From: Symsagittifera roscoffensis
Taxonomy: Eukaryota > Xenacoelomorpha > Acoela > Convolutidae
DNA: 64,000 nt
Assembly (NCBI RefSeq): GCF_963678635.1
Contig: NC_087071.1
Location: 4,541,624-4,605,623 of the forward strand
Reading direction: 5' to 3'
Positions 10,701 through 20,602 of this stretch are shown here, piece by piece. Position numbers and translations under genes: made by a program. The notes beneath the pieces were generated by a model. That model was not told where the DNA came from and did not search any database. It saw nothing but the letters and a program-made list of their open reading frames with translations. Position 1 is the first letter of the stretch. Every line of letters starts with the position of its first letter.

Positions 10701-10831
10701 AACAGAGGGTGGAAGAGCAGAAGTGTTGGAGGACGGCTTCCAACAGCGTCAGGATAGTCAATGACGTGCTACAAGACACGGAAACCGAAAGTGCGGAGTC
10801 AGTGTCACAGGAGGAGGAAATGGAGCATTGA
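4775..10831 (+). CDS. Accessory retroelement ORF, part 2: about 2,000-residue protein of unknown function
   Basis: Open continuation of the previous frame after the TAG. It has no ATG until 4865, and a GTG at 4790 is not a credible eukaryotic start, so this is most likely the C-terminal two thirds of one protein. The first 120 residues complete the second SGNH-like segment. Residues about 120-620 are helical and hydrophobic-patterned without a recognised family. About 690-800 is acidic, Ser/Gly-rich and disordered. A Lys/Arg-rich patch follows (SAKRKRVEEV, possible nuclear signal). From about 1480 a Cys/His-containing region (CLAEVCGLEGHVCGSLDC) might bind metal. The end is Glu-rich. I do not recognise a function. 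Nearly 6 kb without another stop means the copy is young or was recently selected. Confidence 0.6.
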   Translation, partial: GSFNKVTLRVVFALSPGYAHLPDGLKFVYAMVALLSEGKYDVIISAPNRMIEMENLRPLKAELPAVWSDISNAMRGFKDHALHMLVLDEVLGLELSNFSRQLKLKPGIDDDHRVITAMSNDLWFRAMEVASEDTRRKNSLETRAHLEAMVLRTKPEANQWLNLNPRVAALGADAFQQGPVMITKIHSYLLKEVNLAENAGERTAEFVSRMCQITLETFWTQEVKGQEGFERTDSMLEGLGAGWTASFLAKVYPKVSHYLIKEFLQAVVKVSIVELIALFVTFGAESFVKGPAILLTDGIQNLRLDGLLTLIAITHGNLGGLMKLARCPEQMKERVRNLDMKKSTDSWNKIRDLRHTLIQYLLQQNRFGTGEDETIEREEDVRRHVGGMPLLTDLSLAMRIDSLALIRGVTEFVTVIHGPAVTFAFPDVKVEAYRRSVLHLNLISAVDGSTLNWCEQHALRELMSEDLLFAKISEPEMTVINFDDHFCDRMGEVERGHIEVFPKLWNLRPYDKTNGEMTRVPRLTAAYHKVREETKDWGDYKKLPEAIPEFPLIRRMLLGAVSVVQTPRLRAFETNERRVGNFMGTMDPYFVGRNAAVLQYTQFAYTDQATRRRISKAATPKPGRFDEEWKGLDLAPMRMRGRTELPEASLILTSVRKEMKVGGVLQTRTFLAPFGCEEIKVVHGEEEDKSAGTLLIPRFHEEADNVEQGPSNSNKDKSEGDDGQGGSRQTEEPMQQDQAGGEDDRASTGGTSSLDFNIFSDLENNADTLEATEPADEGTSTLEPPSAFEEMKRNLPESSSPGNSRNNDQRILMESPRRRRIEASARVPFLGTLPEEEWEVHHRDHESRTGCKLDRVAFMEEVWTVIQSYGTQSILKTGLNQPLMREVLDKLDECEGRPSELLIDSATDESEANSPIKMTPQDDGEVVYLSRTRRGTMRSKMVIDKINAMKMKLGSRVMPRRIGKTKVDSEISMKAGNSAKRKRVEEVMDLGQGDYQLSGTDRILTDIAMVPLAMVLMAGIKSTGYKSKRSDRTLTGATLEMEILSQCGESKMRDFKPSPMNHGKGSVAGQLTPVEYNRLTVSETVSIDEPTGGYMEMLEYRNSARGYVMALEDEKAMEGYLEMMLQGTTLKQKAYGTLASSDVEAETIEQLVSLPWKAVVLRYFEEEMRTTPRIHALVAVPYVRTELQLRLAWCMMGLTREEYKSEERKRSKEEKVFLMTNLRDLIVQEGAAVACAKRRDALCFIRFLIEQISVPALNTCVKMLREGDERTKAMFLLAMLDMQQSKPMRVNMKEPEELEPMKKIDEIRRFSNKELRLTKESMGALPKSSEYCGPIKKKSYSYVSGIIGRAYNPFLSEDIRDCFFDYEQAVLLRFWTSRIVTTKSVNNPQAKLGLVLEEEVTAPSVPKSDKRVEFGLGFSDELLRTSLMAVWELMKPSWRPSPNADSILRATQDIQRELNADCNLRDLNIIYNVMITASKSNGEDKVELPGWGPEDWVKPGSCLAEVCGLEGHVCGSLDCVKTLEKQHKQLTVLFGNVVMKARTETELIADCHGGTDVNLVTALGFYSMFGSVESLLNLEQKHEMVTAISVEVFPGVLQTEQKYIGKWREAIETEMNIRHSETYCRPSGARYLVGSTLAPMCKSRYPVHFVAVDVKSTRTVVDQAFSVPKCVRLARMSEKSYELLCKMFSAVPERTKEELESILGKKFMGYVSGNFSDFAKQKQRGSTVTDYNAVYENDEIHRVMMEVEPLLEASGKRNWRSIMLTHDEFPCHCLLQTWWYPKRSNLVLIWDSGELLSMGLPDSSQPITIVIVGVMMAIRWLEAHVRENNRQEAPTREQLQKLDCLKDLDLFETMCKVLNIPMEVKKIWARKRLMPWFRANMTAWLYEYAKKHMSKHGRVYSEYQLDVGAGAFKRAFVAHRNAVTTAVKRISRTSERSGNEKAEMLKEDLERNVTLCLHNSFCRNRESNVDPLPCCKQRVEEQKCWRTASNSVRIVNDVLQDTETESAESVSQEEEMEH

Positions 10832-11237
10832 CGAATGGTCGAGAAAACAAGAGGCGGCAAGAAAGGAAATTAGAAGAATTTAGAAGTTTTAGAACTTCTA
10901 AACGACGAAAAAAGAAGAGAACAAAGGAATGATGAAGAAAAGTCAAAACTCAGAATTGTTTTATGTGTGTGAAAAACTCAAGTGAGAAACCAAGCAACCA
11001 AGTTGTAATTGAAAACTGAAACATTTTGTTGAGTTTTGAAATTGTTGCATTTATAAATTTGCATTTTGGTTTTAGTTGAAGTGGCTTTAGAGACACTCAC
11101 TTATTATTTATTTAGAAAAGCTTGAGGGAAGAGTATATTTAAATATTCCAGCCTGCATGGTTGTTTTTAATCACTTAGGAAGACTGATCACTTTGTGGTG
11201 ACATGAAAAACTTGAGTAACTTCTTGAGGAGGGAGGT
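10832..11237 (+). other. 3' noncoding segment with candidate polypurine tract
   Basis: AG-rich sequence after the long ORF, grading into AT-rich sequence, with no ORF. The purine run GAGGAGGGAGG at 11226-11236 directly before TTGTTGC is the best candidate for plus-strand priming at the left edge of a 3' LTR. Only one LTR would be in the window, so this cannot be proved here. Confidence 0.35.
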
Positions 11238-11343
11238 TGTTGCATTGTTCTTTCTAACCACAAGGTTTCTTGGTTTTAATATTCAGGACAATAAACAAGC
11301 AAGATTTCCGAAGGGAAGGAGCATAGTAGGATAATTTTAGCTT

Positions 11344-11374
11344 GTTGGTTGGCAGGACTGTCCTGCAAGCCAAC
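11344..11374 (+). repeat. Stem-loop, 15-bp arms with 2 mismatches
   Basis: The arms contain GCAGGAC and GTCCTGC around a 1-nt centre. They sit just after the candidate LTR start, so they may be part of a transcript structure. No loop homology recognised. Confidence 0.6.
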
Positions 11375-11973
11375 ACCTTTTAAATCTAGGAGAAAAAGCT
11401 TTAATCGGGACATTGACACTGGAAGTCGGAAAATATGTTTTATCTTAAGTCATATCCTCAGAGTGCAGATTAATGAGAGAATTTGAAGGCTATAGTGATG
11501 TAGTATGATGCCATTTATATTCTGCAGTGAGTCGATGTGACGTAGATAAAGGTAACTTCGTGCATTTTGTAAATTCTGTTCGATGACACTGTAACCATTT
11601 TAATAACATAGTGCGATTCAATGAGGACATTGACCGGACTGTCCGGGGAGTATGTGACATTCGACCAGAATGGCCAAAATGCAATTTATGCAGACTTCGA
11701 ATTTTTAGCAGTAGGCCTTCCTAGTTGATGATTTCGAAGGATTAACGACGTTGTTCGGATGATTGGCAGAACGGTGAAGGTCAGGATATTCCCGTATTTT
11801 AAAATTTTAAATTTTCGAAGTGATGACGTAATATTTCTGAGAAACGTCAGAAGCGGCCATTTTAGAAAAAGAACTAAAAAAAACAGAACAACTTTATCTG
11901 TGATTGCGAACAGAACGAAAATCGAGATTAAAGAAAAAAGACAACGAACTACAATAGCAGAGAACGTTCCAAG

Positions 11974-12005
11974 TTGCAACTATTGTGCTGCTACAATAGT
12001 TGCAA
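11974..12005 (+). repeat. Perfect 13-bp hairpin
   Basis: TTGCAACTATTGT and its exact complement ACAATAGTTGCAA flank a 6-nt loop. Short direct repeats GAACGTT lie on both sides. Confidence 0.75.
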
Positions 12006-12040
12006 GAACGTTGCCAACAACGGTGAAGGGTGAGAACCAG

Positions 12041-12105
12041 CCTTCCGGATTGGCGTGAAATTGAACTTGAGGAGCTTGATTCACTGGATTCAAGAATCCG
12101 GAAGG
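12041..12105 (+). repeat. Hairpin with perfect 11-bp outer arms
   Basis: CCTTCCGGATT pairs with AATCCGGAAGG, and an inner CTTGA/TTCAAG pairing extends the stem. Confidence 0.65.
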
Positions 12106-12318
12106 GTTTCGGGACTGGAACTTTTAGCCTTTTATATAAACTTTTAGCTTCTTGTCATGTCCTGAATTGAATTTAATTAACAACTGGATTCATTTTGATA
12201 AGGATGAGAAGCTAGGAGTTGGGGGGAAAGGGTTGATCCATCTTCGATGGAGATGATGGTTTTTATCTACTGAACAAAAACAATAGTAATATAATAAGTA
12301 GTAGCCCTGTTTTTAGGA

Positions 12319-12363
12319 GTGACCTCGTGGTCTGGGGATACTGAGACCCAGCCATGAGCTCAC
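12319..12363 (+). repeat. Long imperfect hairpin
   Basis: Arms of about 18 nt (GTGACCTCGTGGTCTGGG against CCCAGCCATGAGCTCAC) pair at about 15 positions around a 10-nt loop. I checked it for a tRNA and found no cloverleaf. Confidence 0.6.
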
Positions 12364-12400
12364 TATTTTTGCATGTAATTCAGTTAATTTGAGCGTAAGA

Positions 12401-15160
12401 AAGACCACCGAAAAGCACTGGCTTGGTAGAGACGGTGAAAAACATGCAAAGCTCTGTTTAGACGCTAGCCAGTCATCTTAAGACTTAGTTTTTTTATCCG
12501 TCGATATGTATCTTCCGGGCGAATGTTACACAAAGCAAATATGTTCATGTGATCAAAATTAGAGAAAATTCAAGTAATTTATTTATCAAAAAATTAATTG
12601 CTGTTTGATATTGAAGAAAATGAAAACCAATTTTACAAAAAAAACTAACTCTATTGCAAAACTTTGCAGTGCTGCTATAGTTCGTTTCCTTTGCAAAATT
12701 GGTTTTCTTTTTTTTTCAATACCCGACTTCGATTACACAATAATTGACAATTCATCTATCTGATAGTTTAAAAACTTTGAACACCTTGGTTTATTCGCTT
12801 TCTCAGTAGAATAAAAGTGGGAAGCCTTTGAGTGGTGATGAGGTTTGAAAACAACTACACCATTTTTCTCAAAACGGTGTGGTTGTTTTCTGCATTTTCT
12901 GATAAAAAAATCTGATAAAAAAACTGAACTCAGGCATATTTGGAAGTCATACTAAAATAGATCAATTGGAGAAAAATTGAATACAAATTACTAAAAACAC
13001 GAAAAAAATTTTGAAAATGAAGTTTTTGCACGGGTGATGGGACGACTGATGGGGCTTCAGTATGATTTATCATTCAATCCTGTCCGATTATTTTTTACGG
13101 TAGCTGGTTTTGCGTGGAAAAAAACTACAGGGATAGCCAGTTACTGTGCAAGTTGCACAGTATGTTCCAACCATAGTCTTCAGAAAACTACGGTTAAAAA
13201 AATCCTTTTTTTTACTTGGTGTGATAAAAAAGTCTGACCTAAATAAAATAATTTCGGCATATTAGACAGTCATAGTAATGGAGGCATATTATACACAACT
13301 TTGTGTAGCAAATTGTTTAGAAATGCTAAAAAACTCGAATAAAAAATTTGGTTCACAAAAAAAAACAAAAAATCTCCAAAAACGAGTTTTACGTTTTACT
13401 TGCTTAAAATTAAGTTTTAAGGTCTTAAGTTAGGCATGATTCAGCTTGTTAGCCTGGTTGCTTGCTTTATGCCTTCGAACTAAGATAAAAAACCAAAAGG
13501 TTCAAACCGGTTTTTTTTACACTGGGAAAAGTTTTGGAAACTTTTTAAATTTGATTCGAGTCGGGAATGAAAGGGATTTATTATGATATATCATTCAACC
13601 CAGTCCGATCATTTTTTTGGTATCCGATTTTGAGTGGAAAACAAAGCATGAAACAACTAAAACACAACCGAATACAAAGTTCCTGCTTTTTTTAATGGTC
13701 GGATCAAAAACACACACGAAAACAAAAAACCTCCCAATTTTCAATGGTTGAAACTCAAGCATTGAATTTATAAAAACAAAGTGTGGTCAATTCAGACACA
13801 TAAACATAATCGCGGTTTTACCAGTAAAAACTTTACCCGCATCTTCATCTTAATTTGTTTTCAGCATGCACTCACCCGCTGAATCTTGTGCTCTAAATCT
13901 TGTGATCTAAAAATAACCAAGAAAACAAATGAAAAACCTGTTTTTTGGGCAAAACGCTCAGTAATTTGATTTAATACTCAAGTTTTTGCTAAATTCATTC
14001 GAATAACTCAATCACAACAAAAAAAAATTACGAACCGTCAGAGCTGACCGAAAATTATATTGCGAGCTCATTTTTTTATGTCCTACTTTGCGCTGGAAAT
14101 TCCTCCTTCTCTTAAGCCCTTAAGAATTTGAGAAATCTTAAGGATCTTAACGGTACTAGTAGCAGCGGATCGGGTGCATCCGTTCTTTCCGTAATGCAAG
14201 TTAGCGTTGCGCTCAAGATTTAACGGTGTCCGAAGGGGGTCCTTGCCAGTTTTGATGTCCAACTTATTTGTTCCAGTTTGCACGTTTGCACGTTTGCAGA
14301 AAGTGTTCTTGTTACAAACGGGAGCTTTTAGCGTTGGCATTCAAATACGATTGCGCGTTTTTTGTGATTTAATTTTTTTCCGGGACAAGCGAAAGAAAAC
14401 TCGCAGCATGTCACACCAAACACGAAGTGGGTGTTAACGCTTCATCACAACAGTTCAAGTGAACATTTACAGATAACGTGTGTTATCTTTGTGTTATAGT
14501 GAAAGCTTTTAGGGCTTGTTCGACCTGGCTCAGTGTGCCTCCTGTGACGTGGAAGAGTACAAAGCAAGCTTAACGTTATCAACTAAACACTCCCATGAAT
14601 CTCCTTGATACGACACACCGAGTGGTTCAACTTTATTTGATTTTTTTGCCATGTTATGTTTTGACGCAGGCGTTAATTTCATCTTTGGCAACGACGAAGT
14701 TCGTGCAGTTTTCCGACCAAATTGTTGTGGTAGCACCGTCTAGCAAAATATTATCCAATGCACAGACTTACTTAGTGTATAAATATAGATCGAGATCGTT
14801 GTGTATTTTTTGAAGTGAGACGCGTAGAAAAAAACACAATTTCTTCTCTGTGCTTTCTCAAATGGGCACACAGACTAAAGCGAAGTATTTGGCACCGGTA
14901 GATGAAAATAGTTGTCGATGTGGCGCAGTTGGTCATCTGGTAATTCGGCTATCATCGGGTTAACAGTTTTTGCTTTGCGTTGCCGGCATTAAATGCAGCG
15001 GTTATCCAGAGAGTATTTCAAATTATGCTGGAAACAACATTTGTAGTCGATTCAAGACTTTGCGTGGGCAAATAGCGACAAACACGAATTTCTTTAGTTT
15101 AAATTTATCTTTTTCGAGGAAAATTTCACTTTATTTCAGCATGAAGATATCAAATCCCGG
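12401..15160. other. AT-rich noncoding sequence with dispersed repeats and hairpins
   Basis: No supportable gene. An inverted repeat about 95 bp long occurs near 12619-12711 (GAAAACCAATTTT and its complement). A second hairpin lies at 12847-12890 (GAAAACAACTACACC with one mismatch). Two diverged copies of a sequence containing 'CATTCAACCC/TCCTGTCCGAT' are found near 13040-13120 and 13580-13650. Short frames at 13034 and 14207 look random. Confidence 0.5.
12847..12890. repeat. Hairpin, 15-bp arms with 1 mismatch
   Basis: GAAAACAACTACACC at 12847-12861 pairs with GGTGTGGTTGTTTTC at 12876-12890 across a 14-nt loop. Confidence 0.65.
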
Positions 15161-15164
15161 GTCG

Positions 15165-15400
15165 AGGTGTTCAACCTATGATTCGACTTTGAAGGTCGAG
15201 CAAGTTCAGTTTTGTGACTGAAATTCCGCGGCCGAGAAGCAGTTTTAAGTCGAGCACAAAGTCAAAACAGATTCGATTTCGGCCGAGAGTTTCGAAATAT
15301 ACCCAATTTTGGTCGTGAAAGTCGGAACATAGGTCGAGCACAGTCGAGGCATACCTAGTTTTGGTCGAGAAAGTCAAAACATAAGACGAGGAGAGTAAAA
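15165..15400. repeat. Short-period degenerate tandem repeat (GGTCGAG-rich, about 52 bp)
   Basis: TTTTGGTCG-GAAAGTC--AACATA--CGAG units begin at 15307 and 15359, 52 bp apart, and further degenerate GGTCGAG/GTCGAGC units lie upstream. No coding signal. Confidence 0.55.
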
Positions 15401-15639
15401 AATAGCACAACCTATAATTTTTCAATGTTGTGATTTTGTTCAAGATTTTAATTAATTTTAAGTTGATATTGAGAAAAAAAATCTGCTCAGAAAAGACCTC
15501 CGTTAAGAAGTTGCAACCCGCAACAATCAATTTTGGAGATTGTATCGAAAAACTAGAAGCTTCAGAGGTAACCCATTAAGTTTTGGAAACCAGAAGTTTT
15601 CTGCGAGAGAAAAAGTGAATTACCAAAATTTCCTCAACT

Positions 15640-18600
15640 ATGAGTTTTCACATCAGACCAAAATTTCAGACCAAAATTTTAAAGAAACAAAAGCACAAAA
15701 TTTCAGACCAAAATTTATATTACCTTTCTCAAATTCTACAAACTCTATTATGAAAACAAAACTAAAAGCTTTTGAAAATTTTTTGTGAAATCTTTCGTAT
15801 TTCGTTGTTTAGATTATATAAATTCAAATGTTCATTGCCTAATTTCATGAATTACTTCGACTATTTATTGCCTGTAACTTTTTGTGTAATCTTATTGTGG
15901 TAATGATGATATTAATCTCAACGGAGGCATCTACTTAACAATCTATTCATTCGTTTTAGTTACAGGAATGGAGATTCTTTAGTATGTACAATAGAAAGGG
16001 ACTGCAAAGTATGATGATGTTTTCACAACAGAGATGATGTTTTCCTTTTCCTATGATGTTTTTGTTTTAAATTGAGCCATTATCAATTTTACTTCACTCT
16101 CCGTTTTAAAAAAAAAACTGATTCGCTAGGTTTGCTCTGAAACAAAATATAGTCAGCATTGACAACAATAATTTTTGAGAATTTTTTTCAAAGATACAGA
16201 GTTTAACATAAAATTTTTTAAATCAACAGGCATAAGAAAGGATTAGAAAGTTAAGATAGAATCTGTAATCCAAAAAATTAGGGTTTTCTGGAAAAAAAAT
16301 AAATTTGAATCCAACTTGCACCTACATCAAAAAACATCAGAAATTGACATAAAGTAGCAGAAAAAGGCAGAGAAGCCAACATGGTCACCGTTGAGTTAGA
16401 ATCAATAAAAGTCCGAAAAAAGATCAATGATATCAATACTAGAAAAAATTTTATCGAAGCAATCGAAAAAGGTAGCCACTATATAAGATGTCAAGAATAA
16501 AATTTTTTCTTCAATTCAAGAATTGACAACTTGCAAAATCTAAGTCTCAAATACAAATATACTGCTGTACTAAATGTTTCCCTAGTTTTGACAGGAAAAA
16601 TTCGATGCGTCAAATTGATCCGAACTAAACAGAAAAATGGGTTTTGCTGGAGAACACAGATCACGTCCCCAGATATTGGAAAATACTTAATAAACAAACC
16701 CAAAGGTGTTGAAACGAGACATTGGAAAAAAAGGTTGGTGTTGTTTTACACTGAAGTTCGGTCCTTAATTATAACTAGCGCTTGAGAGAAAAAAATAATT
16801 AACCTAGAGTAAAAAATTTATTTTACCTTTCTCAACTTCTACAAACTCTATTATGAGAACAAAATTAAAAGCTTTTGAAAATTTTTTGTGATGTCTTTTG
16901 TATTTCGTTGTTTCGTTTATATAATTCAAATGTTCATTGCTGAATTTCACGAATTATCTTGAATATTTATTGCCTGTAACTTTTTGTGTAATATTATTGT
17001 GTTAATGAGGATATTAATGTCAACGGAGGCGTCTACTTAACAATCTACTCATTTGTTTTAGTTACAGGAATGGAGATTCTTTAGTATATACAATAGAAAG
17101 GGACTGCGAATTATGATGATGTTTTCACAACAGAGATGATGTTTTCCTTTTCCTATGCTGTTTTTGTTTTCAATTGAGCCATTATCAAATTCACTTCACT
17201 CTCCGTTTTATTAAGAAAAAACTGATTCGCTAGGTTTGCTCTGAAAGAAAATATAGTCAGCATTGAACACCATATATTTCGAGAGTTTTTTTAAAAGATA
17301 CATAGTTTAACATAAAAACTTTGAAACCAACAGACATAAGACAGGAATGGAAAGTTAAGATGGAAACTGTAATCCAAAAAGTTAGGGTTTTCTGAAAAAA
17401 AATCAATTTGAATCCAACATACACCTACATCAAAAAAATCAGAAATTAACATAAAATGGCAGAAAAATGCAAAAAAGCCAACATGGTCACCGTTGAGTTA
17501 AAATCAAGAAAAGTGCGAAGAAACATCAATGATATCAAGTCTAGAAAAAATATTATCGAAGCAATCGAAAAAGGTAGCCACTAAACAAGAAGATGTCAAG
17601 GATAAAATTTTAACTTCATATCAAGTATTCACAGCTCGCAAAATCTAAGTCTCAAAGACACATTTACTGTTGAACTAAATCTTTATCTAGTTTTGACAGA
17701 AAAAACGCGATGCGTCAGATTGATCCGAACTAAACAGAAAAATGGGTTTTGCTGGAGAGCACAGATCACGTCCCCAGATATTGGAAAATACTTAATAAAC
17801 AAACTCGAACGTGTTGAAACGAGACATTGGAAAAAAACGTGGTGCTGTTTTACACTGAAGTTCGGTCCTCAATTATAACTGGCGTTTGAGAGAAAAAAAA
17901 TTTAACCTAGAGTATAAAAATTATTTTACCTTTCTCAACTTCTACGAACTCTATTATGAGAACAAAATTAAAAGCTTTTGAAAACTTTTTGTGATGTCTT
18001 TTGTATTTCATTGTTTCGTTGAAATAAATTCACATTTTCATTGCTGAATTTCACGAATTACCTTGAATATTTATTGCTTGTAACTTTTTGTGTAATCTTT
18101 TTGTGCTAATGAGGATATTGATATCAACGGAGGCATCTACTTAACAATCTACTCATTCCTTTTATTTACCGGAATGGAGATTCTTTAGTATGTACAATAG
18201 AAGGGGACTGCAAAGTATGATGATGTTTTCACAACGGAGATGATGTTTTCCTTTTCCTATTCTGTTTTTGTTTTCAATTGACCCATTATCAATTTTACTT
18301 CACTCTCCGTTTTTTTAATAAAAAATACCGATTCACTGGGTTTGCTCTGAAAGAAAAGATAGTCGGCATTGAAGACAATATATTTTGAGAATTGTTTTCA
18401 AAAATACAGAGTTCAACATAAAAACTTTGAAACCAACAGACAAAAGACCAGAATGGAAAGTTAAGATAGAATCTGTAATCCAAGAATTTAGGGTTTTCTG
18501 AAAAAAAAAATCAATTTGAAACCAACATACACCTACATCAAAAAACATCAGAAATTGACTTAAAGTAGCAAAAAATGGCAAAGAAGCCAACATGGTCACC

Positions 18601-20590
18601 GTTGAGTTAAAATCAAGAAAAGTGCGAAGAAAGATCAATGATATCAAGTCTAGAAAAAATATTATCGAAGCAATCGAGAAAGGTAGCCACTATACAAGAA
18701 GATGTCAAGGATAAAATTTTATCTTCAATTCAAGAATTTACAGCTTGCAAAATCTAAGTCTCAAAGACACATATACTGTTGTACTAAGTGTTTCTCTAGT
18801 TTTGACAGAAAAAATGCGATGCGTTAGATTGATCCTAACTGAACAGAAAAACGGTTTTTGCTGGAGAGCACAGATCACGTCCCCAGATATTGGAAAATAC
18901 TTAACAAACAAACCCGAACGTGTTGAAACGAGACATTGGAAAAAAAAGTTGGTTTTGTTTTACACTGAAGTTTGTTCCTTAATCATAACTGAAGCTTGAG
19001 AGAAAAACTGATTTAACCTAGAGTAAAAAACTTTTTTTACCTTTCTCAACTTCTACAAACTCTGTTATGAGAACAAAATTAAAAGCTTTTGAAAATTTTT
19101 TGTGAAATCTTTGGTATTTCGTTGTTTCGTTTATATAAATTTAAATGTTCATTGCTTAATTTCATAAATTACTTTGAAAATTTATTGCCTGTAACTTTCT
19201 CTATAATCTTATTGTGGTAATGAGGATATTAATGTCAATGGAGGCATCTACTTAACAATCTACTCATTCGTTTTAGTTAAAGGAATGGAGATTCTTTAGT
19301 ATTTACAATAGAAGGGGACTGCGAAGTTTGATGATGTTTTCACAACACAGATGAAGTTTTCCTTTTTCTATGCTGTTTTTGTTTTCAATTGAGCCATTAT
19401 CAATTTTACTTCACTTTCCGTTTTTTTCTCAAAAAAACTGATTCGCTAGGTTTGCTCTGAAAGTAAATATAGTCAGCATTGAAAACAATATATTTTGAGA
19501 ATTTTTTTTCAAAGATACAGAGTTCAACATAAAAACTTTGAAACCAACAGACATAAGACAGGAATGGAAAGTTAAGATAGAATCTGTAATCCAAAAAGTT
19601 AGGGTTTTCTGAAAAAAAAATCAATTTGAAACCAACATACACCTACATCAAAAAACATCAGAAATTGACTTAAAGTAGCAAAAAATGGCAAAGAAGCCAA
19701 CATGGTCACCGTTGAGTTAGAATCAAGAAAAGCGCGAAGAAAGATCAATGATATCAAGTCTAGAAAAAATATTACCGAAGCAATCGAGAAAAGTAGCCAC
19801 TATACAAGAAGATGTCAAGGATAAAATTTTTTCTTCAATTCAAGAATTGACAGCTTGCAAAATCTAAGTCTCAAATACAAATATACTGCTGTACTAAATG
19901 TTTCCCTAGTTTTGACAGAAAAAATTCGATGCGTCAAATTGATCCGAACTAAACAGAAAAATGGGTTTTGCTGGAGAACACAGATCACGTCCCCAGATAT
20001 TGGAAAATACTTAATAAACAAACCCGAAGGTGTTGAAACGAGACATTGGAAAAAAAGGTTGGTGTTGTTTTACACTGAAGTTCGGTCCTTAATTATAACT
20101 GGCGCTTGAGAGAGAAAAAATAATTAACCTAGAGTAAAAAATTTATTTTACCTTTCTCAACTTCTACAAACTTTTTGTGTAATCTTTTTGTGCTAATGAG
20201 GATATTGATATCAACGGAGGCATCTACCTAACAATCTACTCATTCCTTTTAGTTACCGGAATGGAGATTCTTTAGTATGTACAATAGAAAGGGATTGCGA
20301 AGTATGATGATGTTTTCACAACAGAGATGATGTTTTCCTTTTCCTATGCTGTTTTTGTTTTAAATTGAGCCATTATCAATTTCACTTCACTCTCCGTTTT
20401 TTTTAAAAAAAACTGATTCGCTAGGTTTGCTCTGAAAAAAGTATAGTCAGCATTGAAAACAATATATTTTGAGAGTTTTTTCAAAGATACAGAGTTTAAC
20501 ATGAAAACTTTGAAACCAACAGACATAAGACAGAATTGGAAAGTTAAGATAGAATCTGCAATCCAAAAAGTTAGGGAGGAGAAGAGAGAC
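15640..20590. repeat. Tandem array of about 1.1-kb monomers (five copies, last one internally deleted)
   Basis: The landmark TTACCTTTCTCAA recurs near 15720, 16823, 17927, 19037 and 20149, a period of about 1,103-1,112 bp. Within each unit the order of landmarks is the same: GAATGGAGATTCTTTAGTAT, then an antisense-type segment ending GTTAGGGTTTTC, then TTTTGCTGGAGA. Copies differ by a few per cent. The last unit lacks roughly 200 bp after its landmark and runs into the TRIM/MATH pseudogene at about 20.6 kb. The landmark GAATGGAGA-TTTAGTAT also precedes the other TRIM/MATH loci at about 27.1 and, diverged, 55.7 kb. Diverged pieces occur near 35,740-35,960 and 55,380-55,700. No protein-coding content is supported. 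Confidence 0.8.
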
Positions 20591-20602
20591 TTTATTTAGT
20601 TA

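Larger units (their letters stand above)
1..12400 (+). mobile_element. 3' part of a large LTR-type retroelement with accessory genes (right boundary uncertain)
   Basis: The window opens inside pol at an integrase GPY/F-type C-terminus. Downstream on the same strand are a macrodomain-like extension, an SGNH-hydrolase ORF and a very long ORF of unknown function. All share a purine-rich, moderately GC-rich composition unlike the AT-rich sequence after about 12.4 kb, so they look like one inserted unit. A polypurine run at 11226-11236 (GAGGAGGGAGG) is followed by TTGTTGC, a plausible start of a 3' LTR. The 5' LTR lies outside the window, so LTR identity and the right edge cannot be confirmed. Two in-frame TAG codons (343-345 and 4772-4774) suggest a non-functional copy. 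That pol and the accessory ORFs belong to one element is inferred from strand, spacing and composition. Confidence 0.6.
11238..12400 (+). other. Hairpin-rich noncoding segment, possible 3' LTR
   Basis: Contains an AATAAA at 11290-11295, a TATA-like TTTATATAAAC near 12130 and four strong stem-loops (listed separately) in about 1 kb. There is no coding potential beyond short frames. Composition changes to AT-rich host-like sequence around 12.4-12.5 kb, taken here as the element's approximate end. Confidence 0.3.

Noticed and set aside
12319-12470. tRNA or other small-RNA gene
   Set aside because: A hairpin is present but there is no cloverleaf, anticodon arm or A/B box.
16531-20109. Repeated 84-codon frames in each array monomer
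   Set aside because: They begin with TTG, not ATG, are similar only because the monomers are similar, and one copy is shortened. No protein features.
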